DNA of 64,000 nucleotides from Methylosinus sp. H3A (GCF_015709455.1 NZ_JADNQW010000005.1:620001-684000); one strand, 5' to 3'. Positions 36,537 through 45,532 are shown, counted from the stretch's first letter. Notes: generated by a model not told the origin, from the letters alone. A program made the numbers and translations.

Positions 36537-36977
36537 TCAGTTCACCGCGCTCCGCTCAGCGCGCTGGGCTCCGCCGCGATGGGCGCGCCAGGAGCCGCCG
36601 CACATGTCGGTGGAAGAGGACCAGGCGCCCTGGCCCGCATTGCCGCGCAAATTGCCATGGGCGCGCGCCACATGGCCGCCCTGTGAGGTGAAACGCGTCA
36701 TGATCGCGCCGTCGCCCTCCACATAGCCCCAATGCGCCATGCGGCCGCTCGCCAGCGTCGCCGCGACGGTTTTGGTGCCGACGAGGAGATCGCCGCTGAT
36801 CTCGATCGCATCAGGCAGCAGCGCCGGGCAGGAGCCGACGGTCGTGCGGACCTCGATCGTCCAGGCCCCGTCGAAGCGTCCCGCCTCGGCGGCGGCGCCC
36901 GTCGCTTCGCGCGGAGCGGCCTGCGCTCCGCCCGTCAAAATCATCGAACCCAAAATGGAGAGAACCAGCCCCCGCAT
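36537..36977 (-). CDS. Exported hypothetical protein downstream of mutA
   Basis: The 146-residue protein has a signal peptide (LVLSILGSMILTGGAQA) and a mature domain starting RFDGAWTIEVRTTVGSCPAL, with a second Cys in STDMCGGSWRAHR; such FDG.W...C...G.W proteins are small periplasmic beta-barrel-like proteins of unknown role in Rhizobiales. Its ATG overlaps the mutA stop by 1 bp (TGATG), so it is translationally coupled to a cytoplasmic enzyme, an odd pairing. Confidence 0.75.
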   Translation of the reverse strand: MRGLVLSILGSMILTGGAQAAPREATGAAAEAGRFDGAWTIEVRTTVGSCPALLPDAIEISGDLLVGTKTVAATLASGRMAHWGYVEGDGAIMTRFTSQGGHVARAHGNLRGNAGQGAWSSSTDMCGGSWRAHRGGAQRAERSAVN

Positions 36978-38836
36978 CACCCGGCCTCCTCGAACGCTCG
37001 TTGCAGCGTGTCGAACATATCGCCGCCAGCGTAAATAAATTCTGCAACGCCCGCCGCGCGCAGCGCCGTCTCGAGCTCTCCCGGCCGCCCGGCGAGATAA
37101 ACCCGCGCCCCGGCCGCCGCGAGATCGCGCGCCGCCTCGGCGGCTTTTTCCGCATAGATCGCGTCGGACGAGCAGACACAAGCGAGTTTTGCGCCGCTCG
37201 CGCGGAATGCGGCGACGATATCCGCGCCCTCTTCGCCGAACAGCGCCTCTATGCCGGCCGCCTCGAAGAAATTCTTGGCGAAATTCGCCCGCGCCGTGAA
37301 AACGGCGACGGAGCCGAGATTGGCGAGGAAAACGCGCGGCCGCGCGCCCTTCGCCGCGAGCGCCGCGTCGGAACGCGCGCGCAGCGCCTCGAAAGGCTCG
37401 GCGAGACGGCGCGGCCGCAGCGGCGGCGACGTCACGGCTCCGTTTGGCGCCGATGCGTCGAAACGCGCGGGATCGAAGGGCGCCAGCGTGGCGACGGGCA
37501 CCTCGCCAATGTCCGGAAAAGCATTGCAGCCGGTGATTTTGTCGCGCGCCCGCGCGACGCTTTGCGCGCGCTTGCCCGCGACCTCGGCGACGCGGCCCTG
37601 GAAAGAGCCCTTCTCCAGCGCCGTCGTCAGGCCGCCTTCGGCCTCGAGCCGCTGGAACTCCTCCCAGCCGCGCTCGCAGAGCGCCTCGGTCAGCGTCTCC
37701 ATGCCGCCCGAGCCGCTCGCCGGATCGTCGACGGCGTGGATATGCGATTCGTCCTGCAGCACGAGCTGCGTGTCGCGGGCGAGGCGGCGGGCGAAATCAT
37801 CCGGGGCGCCGAGCGCCTGCGTGAAAGGCAGCACGCTGATCGCGTCGGCGCCGCCGATCGCCGCGCCGAAAGCGGCGAGCGTCGCGCGCAGCAGATTGGT
37901 CCAGGGGTCGCGTCGCGTCACCATGCGCCACGCCGTTTCCGCATGGACATAGATGGGCGCCGGCGAAAGGCCGCAGACCTCCTCGACGCGGGCGAACAGG
38001 CGGCGCAGCGCGCGGAATTTGGCGATGCCGACGAATTCGTCGGCGTCGGCCGCGAGGCGGAAGGCGAGCAGCGAACGCGCCTCCTCCAGCGGCAGGCCGC
38101 CCTCCTCCAGCGCGCGCAGATAGGCGAGCGCGGCGGCGAGCGCGAAGCCGAGCTCCTGCGCCTCCGTCCCGCCGGCCGCATGGATCACGCGAGCGTCGGC
38201 CGCGACGGTCCCGAAGCGATAGCCGGCGTCGGCGAGGCTCTTGGCGCGCTGCGCGAAGGCCTTGCTCTCCTCCCCCCCCCAGGGAGCTGACGAAAAGCCG
38301 TGCAGCGCCCGCGCGCCGAGCGGATCGAGGCCGAAGGACAGGCGCGTGACGCCCGGCGCTATATGGGCGCGGTCGAGCAGGCGCAGCAGCGCGTCGACGG
38401 CCTTCGGAGCGCGCGGGGAGAACTCCACCAGCGCGGGAATTCCGTAGTCGAGGCGGATCTTGTCGAAGACATGGGCGAGCGCTTCCTCGCCGTCGTCGAG
38501 CAGGCCGCTCCCATAGGCGCCCTGGGCGCCGGCGAAAACAATGTGCAATCCGTCGGCGCCGCCCTCGAGATCGGCGAGCGCCAAAGCGTTGGCGGCATCC
38601 GGCTCGGCGAGGTCGACGCGCGCGAGAATGGACCAGCGGCCGGGCGCGGCGCGCAGCGCCCGCGGGCCCGGCGCCGTGGCGCGCGGATAGAGCGGCGCGA
38701 TGGCGACGCCGTCATAGGTCTTGGATGTCAGCCGGTCGAAGGACGCGCCCTTGAGCGCCCGATCGACGATTTTACGCCAGTCCTCCTCGTTTCCCGGTGG
38801 AAAAACGCCGGCCAGCGGCGCGTCTTGCAAACTCAT
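36977..38836 (-). CDS. mutA: Methylmalonyl-CoA mutase small (beta) subunit
   Basis: MutA is the non-catalytic partner of the B12-dependent MutB that interconverts succinyl-CoA and methylmalonyl-CoA. The 619-residue protein, of usual length, contains the TIM-barrel part (SKTYDGVAIAPLYPR, DPWTNLLRATLAAFGAAIGG, SHIHAVDDPASGSGGMETLT) and a C-terminal B12-like fold that lacks the catalytic DxHxxG motif, as expected for MutA. ATG 38836 is chosen. A run of nine G in the coding strand (38272-38280) lies inside codons for Trp-Gly-Gly-Glu. mutB is not adjacent, contrary to the usual mutAB order. Confidence 0.93.
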   Translation of the reverse strand: MSLQDAPLAGVFPPGNEEDWRKIVDRALKGASFDRLTSKTYDGVAIAPLYPRATAPGPRALRAAPGRWSILARVDLAEPDAANALALADLEGGADGLHIVFAGAQGAYGSGLLDDGEEALAHVFDKIRLDYGIPALVEFSPRAPKAVDALLRLLDRAHIAPGVTRLSFGLDPLGARALHGFSSAPWGGEESKAFAQRAKSLADAGYRFGTVAADARVIHAAGGTEAQELGFALAAALAYLRALEEGGLPLEEARSLLAFRLAADADEFVGIAKFRALRRLFARVEEVCGLSPAPIYVHAETAWRMVTRRDPWTNLLRATLAAFGAAIGGADAISVLPFTQALGAPDDFARRLARDTQLVLQDESHIHAVDDPASGSGGMETLTEALCERGWEEFQRLEAEGGLTTALEKGSFQGRVAEVAGKRAQSVARARDKITGCNAFPDIGEVPVATLAPFDPARFDASAPNGAVTSPPLRPRRLAEPFEALRARSDAALAAKGARPRVFLANLGSVAVFTARANFAKNFFEAAGIEALFGEEGADIVAAFRASGAKLACVCSSDAIYAEKAAEAARDLAAAGARVYLAGRPGELETALRAAGVAEFIYAGGDMFDTLQRAFEEAG

Positions 38837-39027
38837 GAGCGAGCCTCGAACAAATGACGGGGTTGCGGGCGTCTTCTTGCATGAAGCGGGCCCTGCCGCC
38901 ACCCATATCCGCAGCCTTCGTCGGCGCCGGGCTTTATTTTCACGGCGCGGCGCCTTAACGAGAACGCTGCGCCGCCCGCCCTCGGGAGGCGGTCCGACTG
39001 GCTGAATGACCCTGAACGGAGGTGGAC

Positions 39028-39303
39028 GTGGCTGAAGATCCGCAGGAAAAGGCCAAGCTCGTCGAAGAGATCGTCGAGGTCATCGCTTCGGAGGGGATGA
39101 TCGACCGCACCAAGGTCACGCCCGACGCGACGATCGAGAGCCTCGGCCTGAAATCGGTCGATATCGTCATGATCCTCACCGCCCTCGAGGAAAAGTTCAA
39201 CGTCTATATTCCGATGGATGGCGCGCTGCAGGACGCCAAGAATGTCGAGGGTCTGATCGACGCCATCGCGGAATATGTGCTGAAAGAGAGAGAGAAACAA
39301 TAA
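39028..39303 (+). CDS. Dedicated acyl carrier protein
   Basis: From GTG 39028, with GGAGG 5 bp upstream, this is a 91-residue acidic carrier protein. The phosphopantetheine Ser43 lies in LGLKSVD, in place of the usual DSL motif of housekeeping AcpP, so it is a specialised ACP. It would carry acyl chains for the ketosynthase encoded 1 bp downstream. GTG 39022 is a less likely start. It is first in a seven-gene operon and divergent from mutA. Confidence 0.9.
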   Translation: MAEDPQEKAKLVEEIVEVIASEGMIDRTKVTPDATIESLGLKSVDIVMILTALEEKFNVYIPMDGALQDAKNVEGLIDAIAEYVLKEREKQ

Positions 39304-39304
39304 T

Positions 39305-40549
39305 ATGGCCGCTTCGTCCGGGGGCGTCGGCGAGCGTCGGGTGGTGATTTCGGGAATGGGGACGGTCTCGGCGGCGGGCGTCGGAACCGCGGCGCTGTGG
39401 ACGGCGGCCCGAGACGGAATCTCGCAAGTCCGGCCCCTCGTGACCGAATATCCTTACGACGGGCGCATCCGGATCGCGGCGCAGGTGCCCGATTTCGACC
39501 CCGCCAAATATCTCGAGAAGGCGCTTCTCACCTTCTGCGACCCCTTCACGCAATTCACCCTGGTGGCGGCCGATGAAGCGGTCGCCCAGGCGGGTTTTGC
39601 GCGCGAGGAGCTCTCCGGCCCGCGCGTCGGCGTCATCGTCGGCTCCGGCATCGGCGGGATGACGACGATCGACAATGGCCTGCGCCACTATTACCAGGAG
39701 CGCATCCGGCCCGATCCGTTCAGCGTGCCGCGCCTCATTCCGAGCGCCGCGCCGACGACTCTCGGCATGCGCTATTCCGCCAATGGGCCGACTTTCGCGC
39801 TCGGCAGCGCCTGCTCCTCGGCGAGCCAGGCGGTAGGGCTCGGCGCGCAGATGATCCGCTTCGGCCTCATGGACCGCGCCATCGTCGGCGGCGCCGAGGC
39901 CTGCGTCATCAATGGAACCATCCGCGCCTGGGAAGGCCTGCGCGTGATGACGCCCGATTTCTGCCGCCCCTTCTCCATGGGCCGCAACGGCATGAGTCTC
40001 GGCGAAGGCGCCGCGGTTTTCGTGCTGGAGACGCTCGAATCGGCCCAAAAGCGTGGCCATGCGCCGCTCTGCGAGCTCGCCGGCTATGGCACGACGAGCG
40101 ACGCCAAGGATTTCGTGCGGCCCGATCTCGACGGAATGACCGGCGCGATGCAGGCGGCCCTCGCCGACGCCGGCCTCGAGACGGAGGCCATCGACTATCT
40201 CAACGCCCATGGCACGGCGACGCACGCCAATGACATCACCGAATCGGCCGCCATCGGCCGCGTGTTCGGCGAGCGCGCGGCGCGCCTGCCGGTGTCCTCG
40301 ACCAAGCCGATCCACGGCCATGCGCTGGGCGCCAGCGCCGGGCTCGAGCTGGCGCTGACGATCCGCGCGCTGCAGGAGCAGATCGCGCCGCCGACGATCA
40401 ATTTCCTCGATTTCGACCCGCGCTGCCCGATCGACGCCATCCCCAATGTGGCGCGGCCGATCGAGATTCGCACGGCCATGTCCAACTCCTTCGCCTTCGG
40501 CGGCATCAACGCCGTGCTGATCGTCCGCGCGCTCGCGGGAGGGGCGTGA
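39305..40549 (+). CDS. Beta-ketoacyl-ACP synthase (FabF-like)
   Basis: The 414-residue thiolase-fold enzyme has the Cys-His-His triad of KAS I/II: Cys170 in LGSACSSASQ, His302 in NAHGTATHAND, and His339 in IHGHALGASAG. It condenses malonyl-ACP with an acyl-ACP. The setting, one base after a dedicated acp and next to dehydratase and reductase genes, says it is not the housekeeping FabF but part of a special acyl-chain route. Confidence 0.92.
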   Translation: MAASSGGVGERRVVISGMGTVSAAGVGTAALWTAARDGISQVRPLVTEYPYDGRIRIAAQVPDFDPAKYLEKALLTFCDPFTQFTLVAADEAVAQAGFAREELSGPRVGVIVGSGIGGMTTIDNGLRHYYQERIRPDPFSVPRLIPSAAPTTLGMRYSANGPTFALGSACSSASQAVGLGAQMIRFGLMDRAIVGGAEACVINGTIRAWEGLRVMTPDFCRPFSMGRNGMSLGEGAAVFVLETLESAQKRGHAPLCELAGYGTTSDAKDFVRPDLDGMTGAMQAALADAGLETEAIDYLNAHGTATHANDITESAAIGRVFGERAARLPVSSTKPIHGHALGASAGLELALTIRALQEQIAPPTINFLDFDPRCPIDAIPNVARPIEIRTAMSNSFAFGGINAVLIVRALAGGA

Positions 40550-40966
40550 ATGGCCGCAGAGCCCGAAAGCGCAGAGACGCGCATCGGCCCGCTGCGCGTC
40601 TGCGCGGATGAAGAGCGCGTCATCCGCTACCGCCGCGAGATCGGCTTTCCCGACACGCTGGAGAAGATCGTGCCGGTCGCTTTTCCGGCCGTCTGGCTGA
40701 CGACCGAGGAGATCGACGCCGCGATCCGCGATATTCTCGCGGGCGAGGATGTGGTGCCGGTGCATGAATCGCAGAGCTTCCACTATTTCGCGCCGCTGCG
40801 CGTCGGCGAGAGCTATGACTTGACCGTGTCGCTGCGCCGCGAGGCCGAGCCGCCGCGCCTTTCGGTCAACGCCAGCCTCGCGACGCTGGCGGGCGAGACG
40901 CGCCTGCACGCCGAGACGCTCTTGCGCATCTTCCCCCGCCCGGCGGGCATGGAGCCGGTTCCGTGA
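40550..40966 (+). CDS. Small hot-dog fold protein, dehydratase-like (HadA-like position)
   Basis: The 138-residue protein looks like a single hot-dog domain of the MaoC/FAS1-like dehydratase group (central ESQSFHYFAPLRVGESYDLT), but the catalytic D...N..H motif of the family is missing. It follows the ketosynthase stop directly (TGAATG) and overlaps the next gene by 4 bp. By analogy with mycobacterial HadA, it may be the substrate-binding half of a heterodimeric dehydratase. Confidence 0.65.
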   Translation: MAAEPESAETRIGPLRVCADEERVIRYRREIGFPDTLEKIVPVAFPAVWLTTEEIDAAIRDILAGEDVVPVHESQSFHYFAPLRVGESYDLTVSLRREAEPPRLSVNASLATLAGETRLHAETLLRIFPRPAGMEPVP

Positions 40967-41382
40967 GCGGCGCGCGCCTGCCCGCTGTCGGCGAACGTCT
41001 GCCGGACTGGCGGATCGGCCCCTTCGACGCCGCGGCGCTGCGAGCCTATGCGGCAGCCTCCGGCGACGGCAACCGCCTGCATCTCGACGATGATCTCGCC
41101 CGCGCGATCGGCTTTCCCGCGCCGCCGGTCCATGGCATGAAGCTTCTCGCCGCCTTCGAGCCCCTGCTCTCCGCCTGGCGGCGCGATTTGTTTTTGGCTC
41201 GGCTCTCCGGCAAATTCGTGCAGCCGGTGCTGCGCGGCGAGCCGGTGACGCTCACCGGCCGGGTGCTGCGCTCGTCCCCCGAGGAGGGTGTGTTCTTGAG
41301 ACTTCTGGCCTATGGCGAGGCGCGCGCGCCGGCGATCGTCGGCGAGGCGCTGATGGCTCCGCCGCGAAAGTTCCGCCCGTGA
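40963..41382 (+). CDS. MaoC-type (R)-3-hydroxyacyl dehydratase (HadB-like position)
   Basis: The 139-residue protein has the hydratase-2 signature: YAAASGDGNRLHLDDDLA (Asp35, His40) and GFPAPPVHGMK. The position usually held by Pro in the motif is Arg-Leu here, while Asp and His are kept. It should dehydrate 3-hydroxyacyl-ACP to enoyl-ACP, together with the partner encoded just upstream. GTGA overlaps link it on both sides. Confidence 0.82.
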   Translation: MSGARLPAVGERLPDWRIGPFDAAALRAYAAASGDGNRLHLDDDLARAIGFPAPPVHGMKLLAAFEPLLSAWRRDLFLARLSGKFVQPVLRGEPVTLTGRVLRSSPEEGVFLRLLAYGEARAPAIVGEALMAPPRKFRP

Positions 41383-42176
41383 AGCGCGGGGCGAGACGCA
41401 TTCTCCTCACCGGCGCGTCGAGCGGCATCGGCCGCGCGCTGGCGCTGCGTTATGCGCAGGAGGGCAGGAGCCTCGCGCTGTTCGGGCGCGACGCGGCTCG
41501 GCTGGAGGCAGTCGCGACGGAATGCCGCGCCATGGGCGCGCAAGCCGATGTGACCATCGCCGATGTGCGCGACCGCCGCGCCATGGCGGAGCGCATCGCC
41601 GAGGCGGACGCGCGCGATCCGCTCGATCTCGTCGTCGCCAACGCCGGCGTCTCCACCGGCCTCTCCCCCGGCCAGATCGCCGAAGACCCGGAGGCGGTGC
41701 GCGCGACCTTGTCGATCAATGTGCTCGGCGTGTTCAACACGGTCGAGCCGACCATAGAGGCGATGACGGCGCGCAGGCGCGGCCAGATCGCCATCGTCGG
41801 CTCCATGGCCGGGCTGCGCGGCCTGCCCTATTCTCCGGCCTATTGCGCCAGCAAGGCGGCCGTTCACCTCTATGCCGATTCCCTGCGCGGCGCGCTCAGG
41901 CCGCATGGGGTGCATGTGAGCCTCATCGTGCCCGGATTCGTGGCGACGCCCATGAACGCCGAGCTCAAGGCGCCGCAGGCGGGAAAAATGAGCGACGAGC
42001 GGGCGGCGGAGATCATCGCGCGCGGCCTCGAGAAGCGCGCGGCGGTGATCGCCTTTCCGCTGTTCGTCTATTATGCGATGAAGCTGTTTGCGATGCTGCC
42101 GCCCCACGCCGTCGATTCGGTCATGCGGCTCTTCGAAGTGGCCGTGCCTCAGACCCATGAACGGGAGGAGCCGTGA
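41379..42176 (+). CDS. Short-chain dehydrogenase/reductase, likely ketoreductase
   Basis: The 265-residue SDR has TGASSGIG (residues 11-18) for the cofactor, NAG at 88-90, and the catalytic Ser142, Tyr155 and Lys159. A hydrophobic segment near residue 225 (VIAFPLFVYYAMKLFAMLP) suggests membrane association, as in 3-ketodihydrosphingosine reductase-like SDRs. In this operon it most likely reduces the 3-keto group made by the ketosynthase. Start GTG 41379 overlaps the previous stop by 4 bp. Confidence 0.85.
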   Translation: MKRGARRILLTGASSGIGRALALRYAQEGRSLALFGRDAARLEAVATECRAMGAQADVTIADVRDRRAMAERIAEADARDPLDLVVANAGVSTGLSPGQIAEDPEAVRATLSINVLGVFNTVEPTIEAMTARRRGQIAIVGSMAGLRGLPYSPAYCASKAAVHLYADSLRGALRPHGVHVSLIVPGFVATPMNAELKAPQAGKMSDERAAEIIARGLEKRAAVIAFPLFVYYAMKLFAMLPPHAVDSVMRLFEVAVPQTHEREEP

Positions 42177-43354
42177 TCGACAGCATCTTGTTTTGGCTCG
42201 TCGTTCTGTCGGCTGTCTTCTGGGCCTGCTCCGCCTTGCTGTTGCTTCTCTCGTCGCTCGCGGCCTTCGTTCATCCCTGGCTCATCGCCCGGCGCGGGAC
42301 CAGCGATGAGCAACCGCCCGTCTCGCTGGTCCTGCCGGTGAAAATGCTCGACCAGGGCTTCGAGCGGGCGCAGGAATCGGCCCTCGCGCAGAAATATCCA
42401 CAGATGGAAGCGCTCGCCTCGGCGACGGAGGCGGATTCGCCCGCCATCGCCGCCATGCGCGACATTTTCGCGCGCCATCCGCAGATTCCGTCGCGCATTC
42501 TCCACTCCACGGCGCGTTTCGCCGCGAGCCCCAAGGTCGACAATCTGTTCGCGCCCTTCAACGAAGCACACAACGATGTGATCTTCATGAAGGACTCCAA
42601 TGTCGTGCTGGAGCCGGACGATCTCGTCGAGACGATGCGGCATTTGAAGCCCGGCGTCGGCATGGTCTGCGCGATCCCCTATGCCGCGCGCCCGGAGAAT
42701 TTCGCCGCCCATGTCGAGGCCGGCATCATGAACGGCCCGCATCAGCGCATGTTGTTCGCGGCCTCCGCGCTCGGCGGCGGCTTCGGAGTCGGCAAGATCA
42801 TGCTGTTTCGGCGCAGCGATTTTTTGCGCGCCGGCGGCTTCGGCGCGATCGCGCATACGGTGGGAGAGGACAACGCCACCGCCAAGGCGCTGAGCCGCAT
42901 CAAGCTGCGCACCGTCTTCTCGCATCGACTGGTGCGCCAGGAGCTCGGCGAGCGCAATCTGCTCGACATCTACAATCGGCAATTGCGCTGGAGCGTCGTG
43001 CGCCGCGACGACGAGATTCTCTCCTTTCTGGCCGAGCCCTTCTGCCAGGCGCTGCCGGCCTTTGCGGCGGCGGCGATCGGGGCCCCGCTCGTCGGAGTCA
43101 CGCCGGCGACGACCTTGACCGTCACTTTTGGCTTGTGGCTGAGCACGGAGACGCTGCTTTCCATCGCCAAGGGCTGGAAAGTATCTTGGGCCGCGCCGGT
43201 GATCTTCCTGGCGCGCGAGGGATTGATGTTCGCAGTGTGGCTGCACGCTTGGACCGCCACCAAGGTCGTCTGGGCCAGGACGACGATCGACACGCGCTCC
43301 TGCGGCGAGACGGCCGCCGCGACGGAGCCGCGGGTCGCGAAGGAAGAAGGATAA
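42173..43354 (+). CDS. GT21-like membrane glycosyltransferase (ceramide glucosyltransferase-like)
   Basis: The 393-residue protein has an N-terminal helix (residues 5-35), a GT-A domain with SLVLPVKMLD, KDSN (Asp141), GEDN (231-234) and the NRQLRW motif (269-273), then two or three C-terminal helices (about 285-350). DxN-type motif plus Q/RxxRW is the signature of ceramide glucosyltransferases and HpnI-like enzymes. It probably puts a sugar from a nucleotide donor onto a membrane lipid. GTG start overlaps the SDR stop by 4 bp. Confidence 0.85.
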   Translation: MIDSILFWLVVLSAVFWACSALLLLLSSLAAFVHPWLIARRGTSDEQPPVSLVLPVKMLDQGFERAQESALAQKYPQMEALASATEADSPAIAAMRDIFARHPQIPSRILHSTARFAASPKVDNLFAPFNEAHNDVIFMKDSNVVLEPDDLVETMRHLKPGVGMVCAIPYAARPENFAAHVEAGIMNGPHQRMLFAASALGGGFGVGKIMLFRRSDFLRAGGFGAIAHTVGEDNATAKALSRIKLRTVFSHRLVRQELGERNLLDIYNRQLRWSVVRRDDEILSFLAEPFCQALPAFAAAAIGAPLVGVTPATTLTVTFGLWLSTETLLSIAKGWKVSWAAPVIFLAREGLMFAVWLHAWTATKVVWARTTIDTRSCGETAAATEPRVAKEEG

Positions 43355-43360
43355 AACCGC

Positions 43361-44659
43361 TTGATCCTCGCTCTTCTGCAGTTTCTCGTCGATAGCGTCT
43401 GGCTGATCGCGGCGCTGATCATGATCCTGATCGGCGCGGGCTTCGTCGCCATCATCGCGCGCTTCCTCTTCGACCAGTTGCGCGGCGCGCGCGACCTCGA
43501 GCCGATCGTCCTGGCCGAGGAGGAGTTGCCGCATGTGCTGCTGCAAATCCCCGTGTTCAACGAGGCCGAGGTGACAGAGCAGGCGCTGCGCTGCGTCGCC
43601 GAGCTCGACTGGCCGAAAGACCGGCTGCACATTCAATTGCTCGACGATTCGACCGACGAGACGCCCCAGCGCGCCGAGGCGGTGGCGATCGAGCTGCGCG
43701 CCAAGGGCGTCGACATTCATCATGTGCGCCGCGCCGATCGCTCCGGCTTCAAGGCCGGCGCCTGCGCCGAGGGGCTGAAGCTGTTCGACGCGCCTTTCGT
43801 CGCCATGCTGGACGCCGATTTCCGCCCGCCGTCGAACTGGCTGCGCCGCACCGTGCCGCTGCTGGTGAAGGACGATCGCGCCGGCTTCGTGCAATCGCGC
43901 TGCGAATTCTCCAACTACCGCAAGAACTGGCTGACGCGTGCGCAAGGTCTCGTGCAGGACGGGCATTTCCTCGTCGAGCAGCGCACGCGCGCGCTCGCCG
44001 GCTGGCTGTTCCAGTTCAACGGCACCGGCGGCATTTGGCGCCGCGCCACCATCGACGCCGTCGGCGGCTGGTCGGATTATTCGCTCTGCGAGGATTTGGA
44101 CCTCACCGTGCGCGCGGCGCTCGGCGGCTGGCACGGAATCTTCGTCTCCGAGCCGCCCATCCCCGGCCAGGTGCCGGAGGGGCTGCGCGACTATCGCCGC
44201 CAGCAGCGCCGCTGGTCCAACGGCTTCGTGCAAGTGGCGCAGAAGACCGTGCTGCCGCTGTGGAACGCGCCCTGGTCGCTGACCCGGCGCGTCGCCGCCA
44301 TCGTGCTCATCGTGCATCAGATCTTCTTCCCGACGGCGGCGATCGGCCTCATCGCTCTGCTGCTCGGCGTGATCCTGCGCGGCTCGCTGACGCCCTATCT
44401 GCCGGTGCTGGAGTTCATCTTCCTCGAGACGCTGGTCGTCGTGCTCGGCTTCACGCTTCTGCCCTATCTGGCGCTGAAGCGCGGCGCGCTGACCGATTAT
44501 GTGAAGACCATGGTCTCGGTGCCGCCGCTGATGATCTATCTCGCCTTCTCCAATGGCGCGAAAATCCTGCAGACGCTGCGCGGCCGCAAATCCACCTTCA
44601 AGCGCACGCCCAAGACGGAACATGCGCCCGCCGCGCCGACGATTCAGGAAGCGGAATGA
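43361..44659 (+). CDS. Processive-type family 2 glycosyltransferase
   Basis: The 432-residue protein has one N-terminal helix, a GT2 domain with LLDDSTDET (Asp95-96), DADF (151-153), CEDLDL (Glu244-Asp245) and the QQRRW motif (281-285), followed by four C-terminal helices. This is the cellulose/glucomannan synthase-like architecture. Start is TTG 43361 with AAGGA 9 bp upstream; no ATG is near. It ends the acp-ketosynthase operon and could extend the sugar that the preceding enzyme attaches to lipid. Confidence 0.88.
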   Translation: MILALLQFLVDSVWLIAALIMILIGAGFVAIIARFLFDQLRGARDLEPIVLAEEELPHVLLQIPVFNEAEVTEQALRCVAELDWPKDRLHIQLLDDSTDETPQRAEAVAIELRAKGVDIHHVRRADRSGFKAGACAEGLKLFDAPFVAMLDADFRPPSNWLRRTVPLLVKDDRAGFVQSRCEFSNYRKNWLTRAQGLVQDGHFLVEQRTRALAGWLFQFNGTGGIWRRATIDAVGGWSDYSLCEDLDLTVRAALGGWHGIFVSEPPIPGQVPEGLRDYRRQQRRWSNGFVQVAQKTVLPLWNAPWSLTRRVAAIVLIVHQIFFPTAAIGLIALLLGVILRGSLTPYLPVLEFIFLETLVVVLGFTLLPYLALKRGALTDYVKTMVSVPPLMIYLAFSNGAKILQTLRGRKSTFKRTPKTEHAPAAPTIQEAE

Positions 44660-44677
44660 AAGAGTGAATCGTGACTG

Positions 44678-44714
44678 GTGAGTAGCGAGCGAAACTTTTC
44701 TACTCGCTGCTCAC
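44678..44714. terminator. Hairpin between convergent genes
   Basis: GTGAGTAGCGAG (44678-44689) pairs with CTCGCTGCTCAC (44703-44714) with one wobble, loop of 13 nt containing TTTT. It lies between the GT2 stop at 44659 and the stop of yqgE at 44715, so it can serve both directions. Confidence 0.5.
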
Positions 44715-45449
44715 TCACGCATGGCCGGCGGCCGAGGACAGCCGCGCCAGATCGATGCCGATGAGGCGCAGCGCGCGGGCATATTTCGACTCGAGGTCGG
44801 TGTCGAAGAGAATGGCGGGATCGGCCGGGCAGTTGAGCCAGCCATTGTGCTGGATCTCATTCTCGAGCTGGCCGGGATCCCAGCCGGCGTAGCCCAGCGC
44901 CAGCAGCGCCTGATTGGGCCCCTCGCCGGCGGCGATGGCGCGCAGAATGTCGATCGTCGCGGTCAAGGAGACGCCGTCGTCGATCGGCAGCGTCGAATTG
45001 TCGATGAAGAAATCCGAGGAATGCAGCACGAAGCCGCGGTCGGTCTGCACCGGGCCGCCCTGCAGCACCTGAATGGTCTCGGTCTCCTTGGGCAGGCTGA
45101 TGCGCTCCTGCGGCGCGATGATCTGCAGCTGCACCAGAAGATCGGGAAAATTACGGACCTGCGAGGGCTGGTTGACGACAATGCCCATGGCGCCATCTTC
45201 CGAATGGGCGCAAAGATAGACGACCGAGCGGGCGAATCGCTGATCGACCATGCCGGGCATGGCGACGAGCATCTGCCCGTCGAGATAGCGCCGACCGGAG
45301 GATTTGGAGCCAGCGCTACGGTCCTGCTGCCCTGTTTCGGGGCCCCGGATGATCGGCACAGAGGAACCGGCGGAGCGCGAGCCCGCGGACCGCGACGCTG
45401 CGCGAACGGCCGAATTCTCCAGGCCTTGTTTCTTGCCGACCGGGCTCAT
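44715..45449 (-). CDS. YqgE/AlgH family protein with low-complexity N-terminal extension
   Basis: The 244-residue protein is a DUF179 member: [50 protein letters not shown] and [15 protein letters not shown] are hallmarks. The family has no settled function. The usual start is near residue 54 (RRYLDGQ); the first 53 residues are a Ser/Ala/Gly/Arg-rich extension with a [12 protein letters not shown] repeat, which could be disordered or an annotation artefact if translation starts later, e.g. at the Met of DGQMLVA. Confidence 0.88.
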   Translation of the reverse strand: MSPVGKKQGLENSAVRAASRSAGSRSAGSSVPIIRGPETGQQDRSAGSKSSGRRYLDGQMLVAMPGMVDQRFARSVVYLCAHSEDGAMGIVVNQPSQVRNFPDLLVQLQIIAPQERISLPKETETIQVLQGGPVQTDRGFVLHSSDFFIDNSTLPIDDGVSLTATIDILRAIAAGEGPNQALLALGYAGWDPGQLENEIQHNGWLNCPADPAILFDTDLESKYARALRLIGIDLARLSSAAGHA

Positions 45450-45532
45450 AGGGTCATACTACGCTCGGCGCCCATTCATAACAAGCGCCGTTCGCCCAAG
45501 GAAAAAGTGGCGCGGGGGCGTCCCGAGGGTCC

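Noticed and set aside
42149-44623. 824-residue open frame antisense to the two glycosyltransferases
   Set aside because: It is a high-GC shadow: Arg/Glu/Gln-rich without domains, while the plus strand encodes clear GT families.
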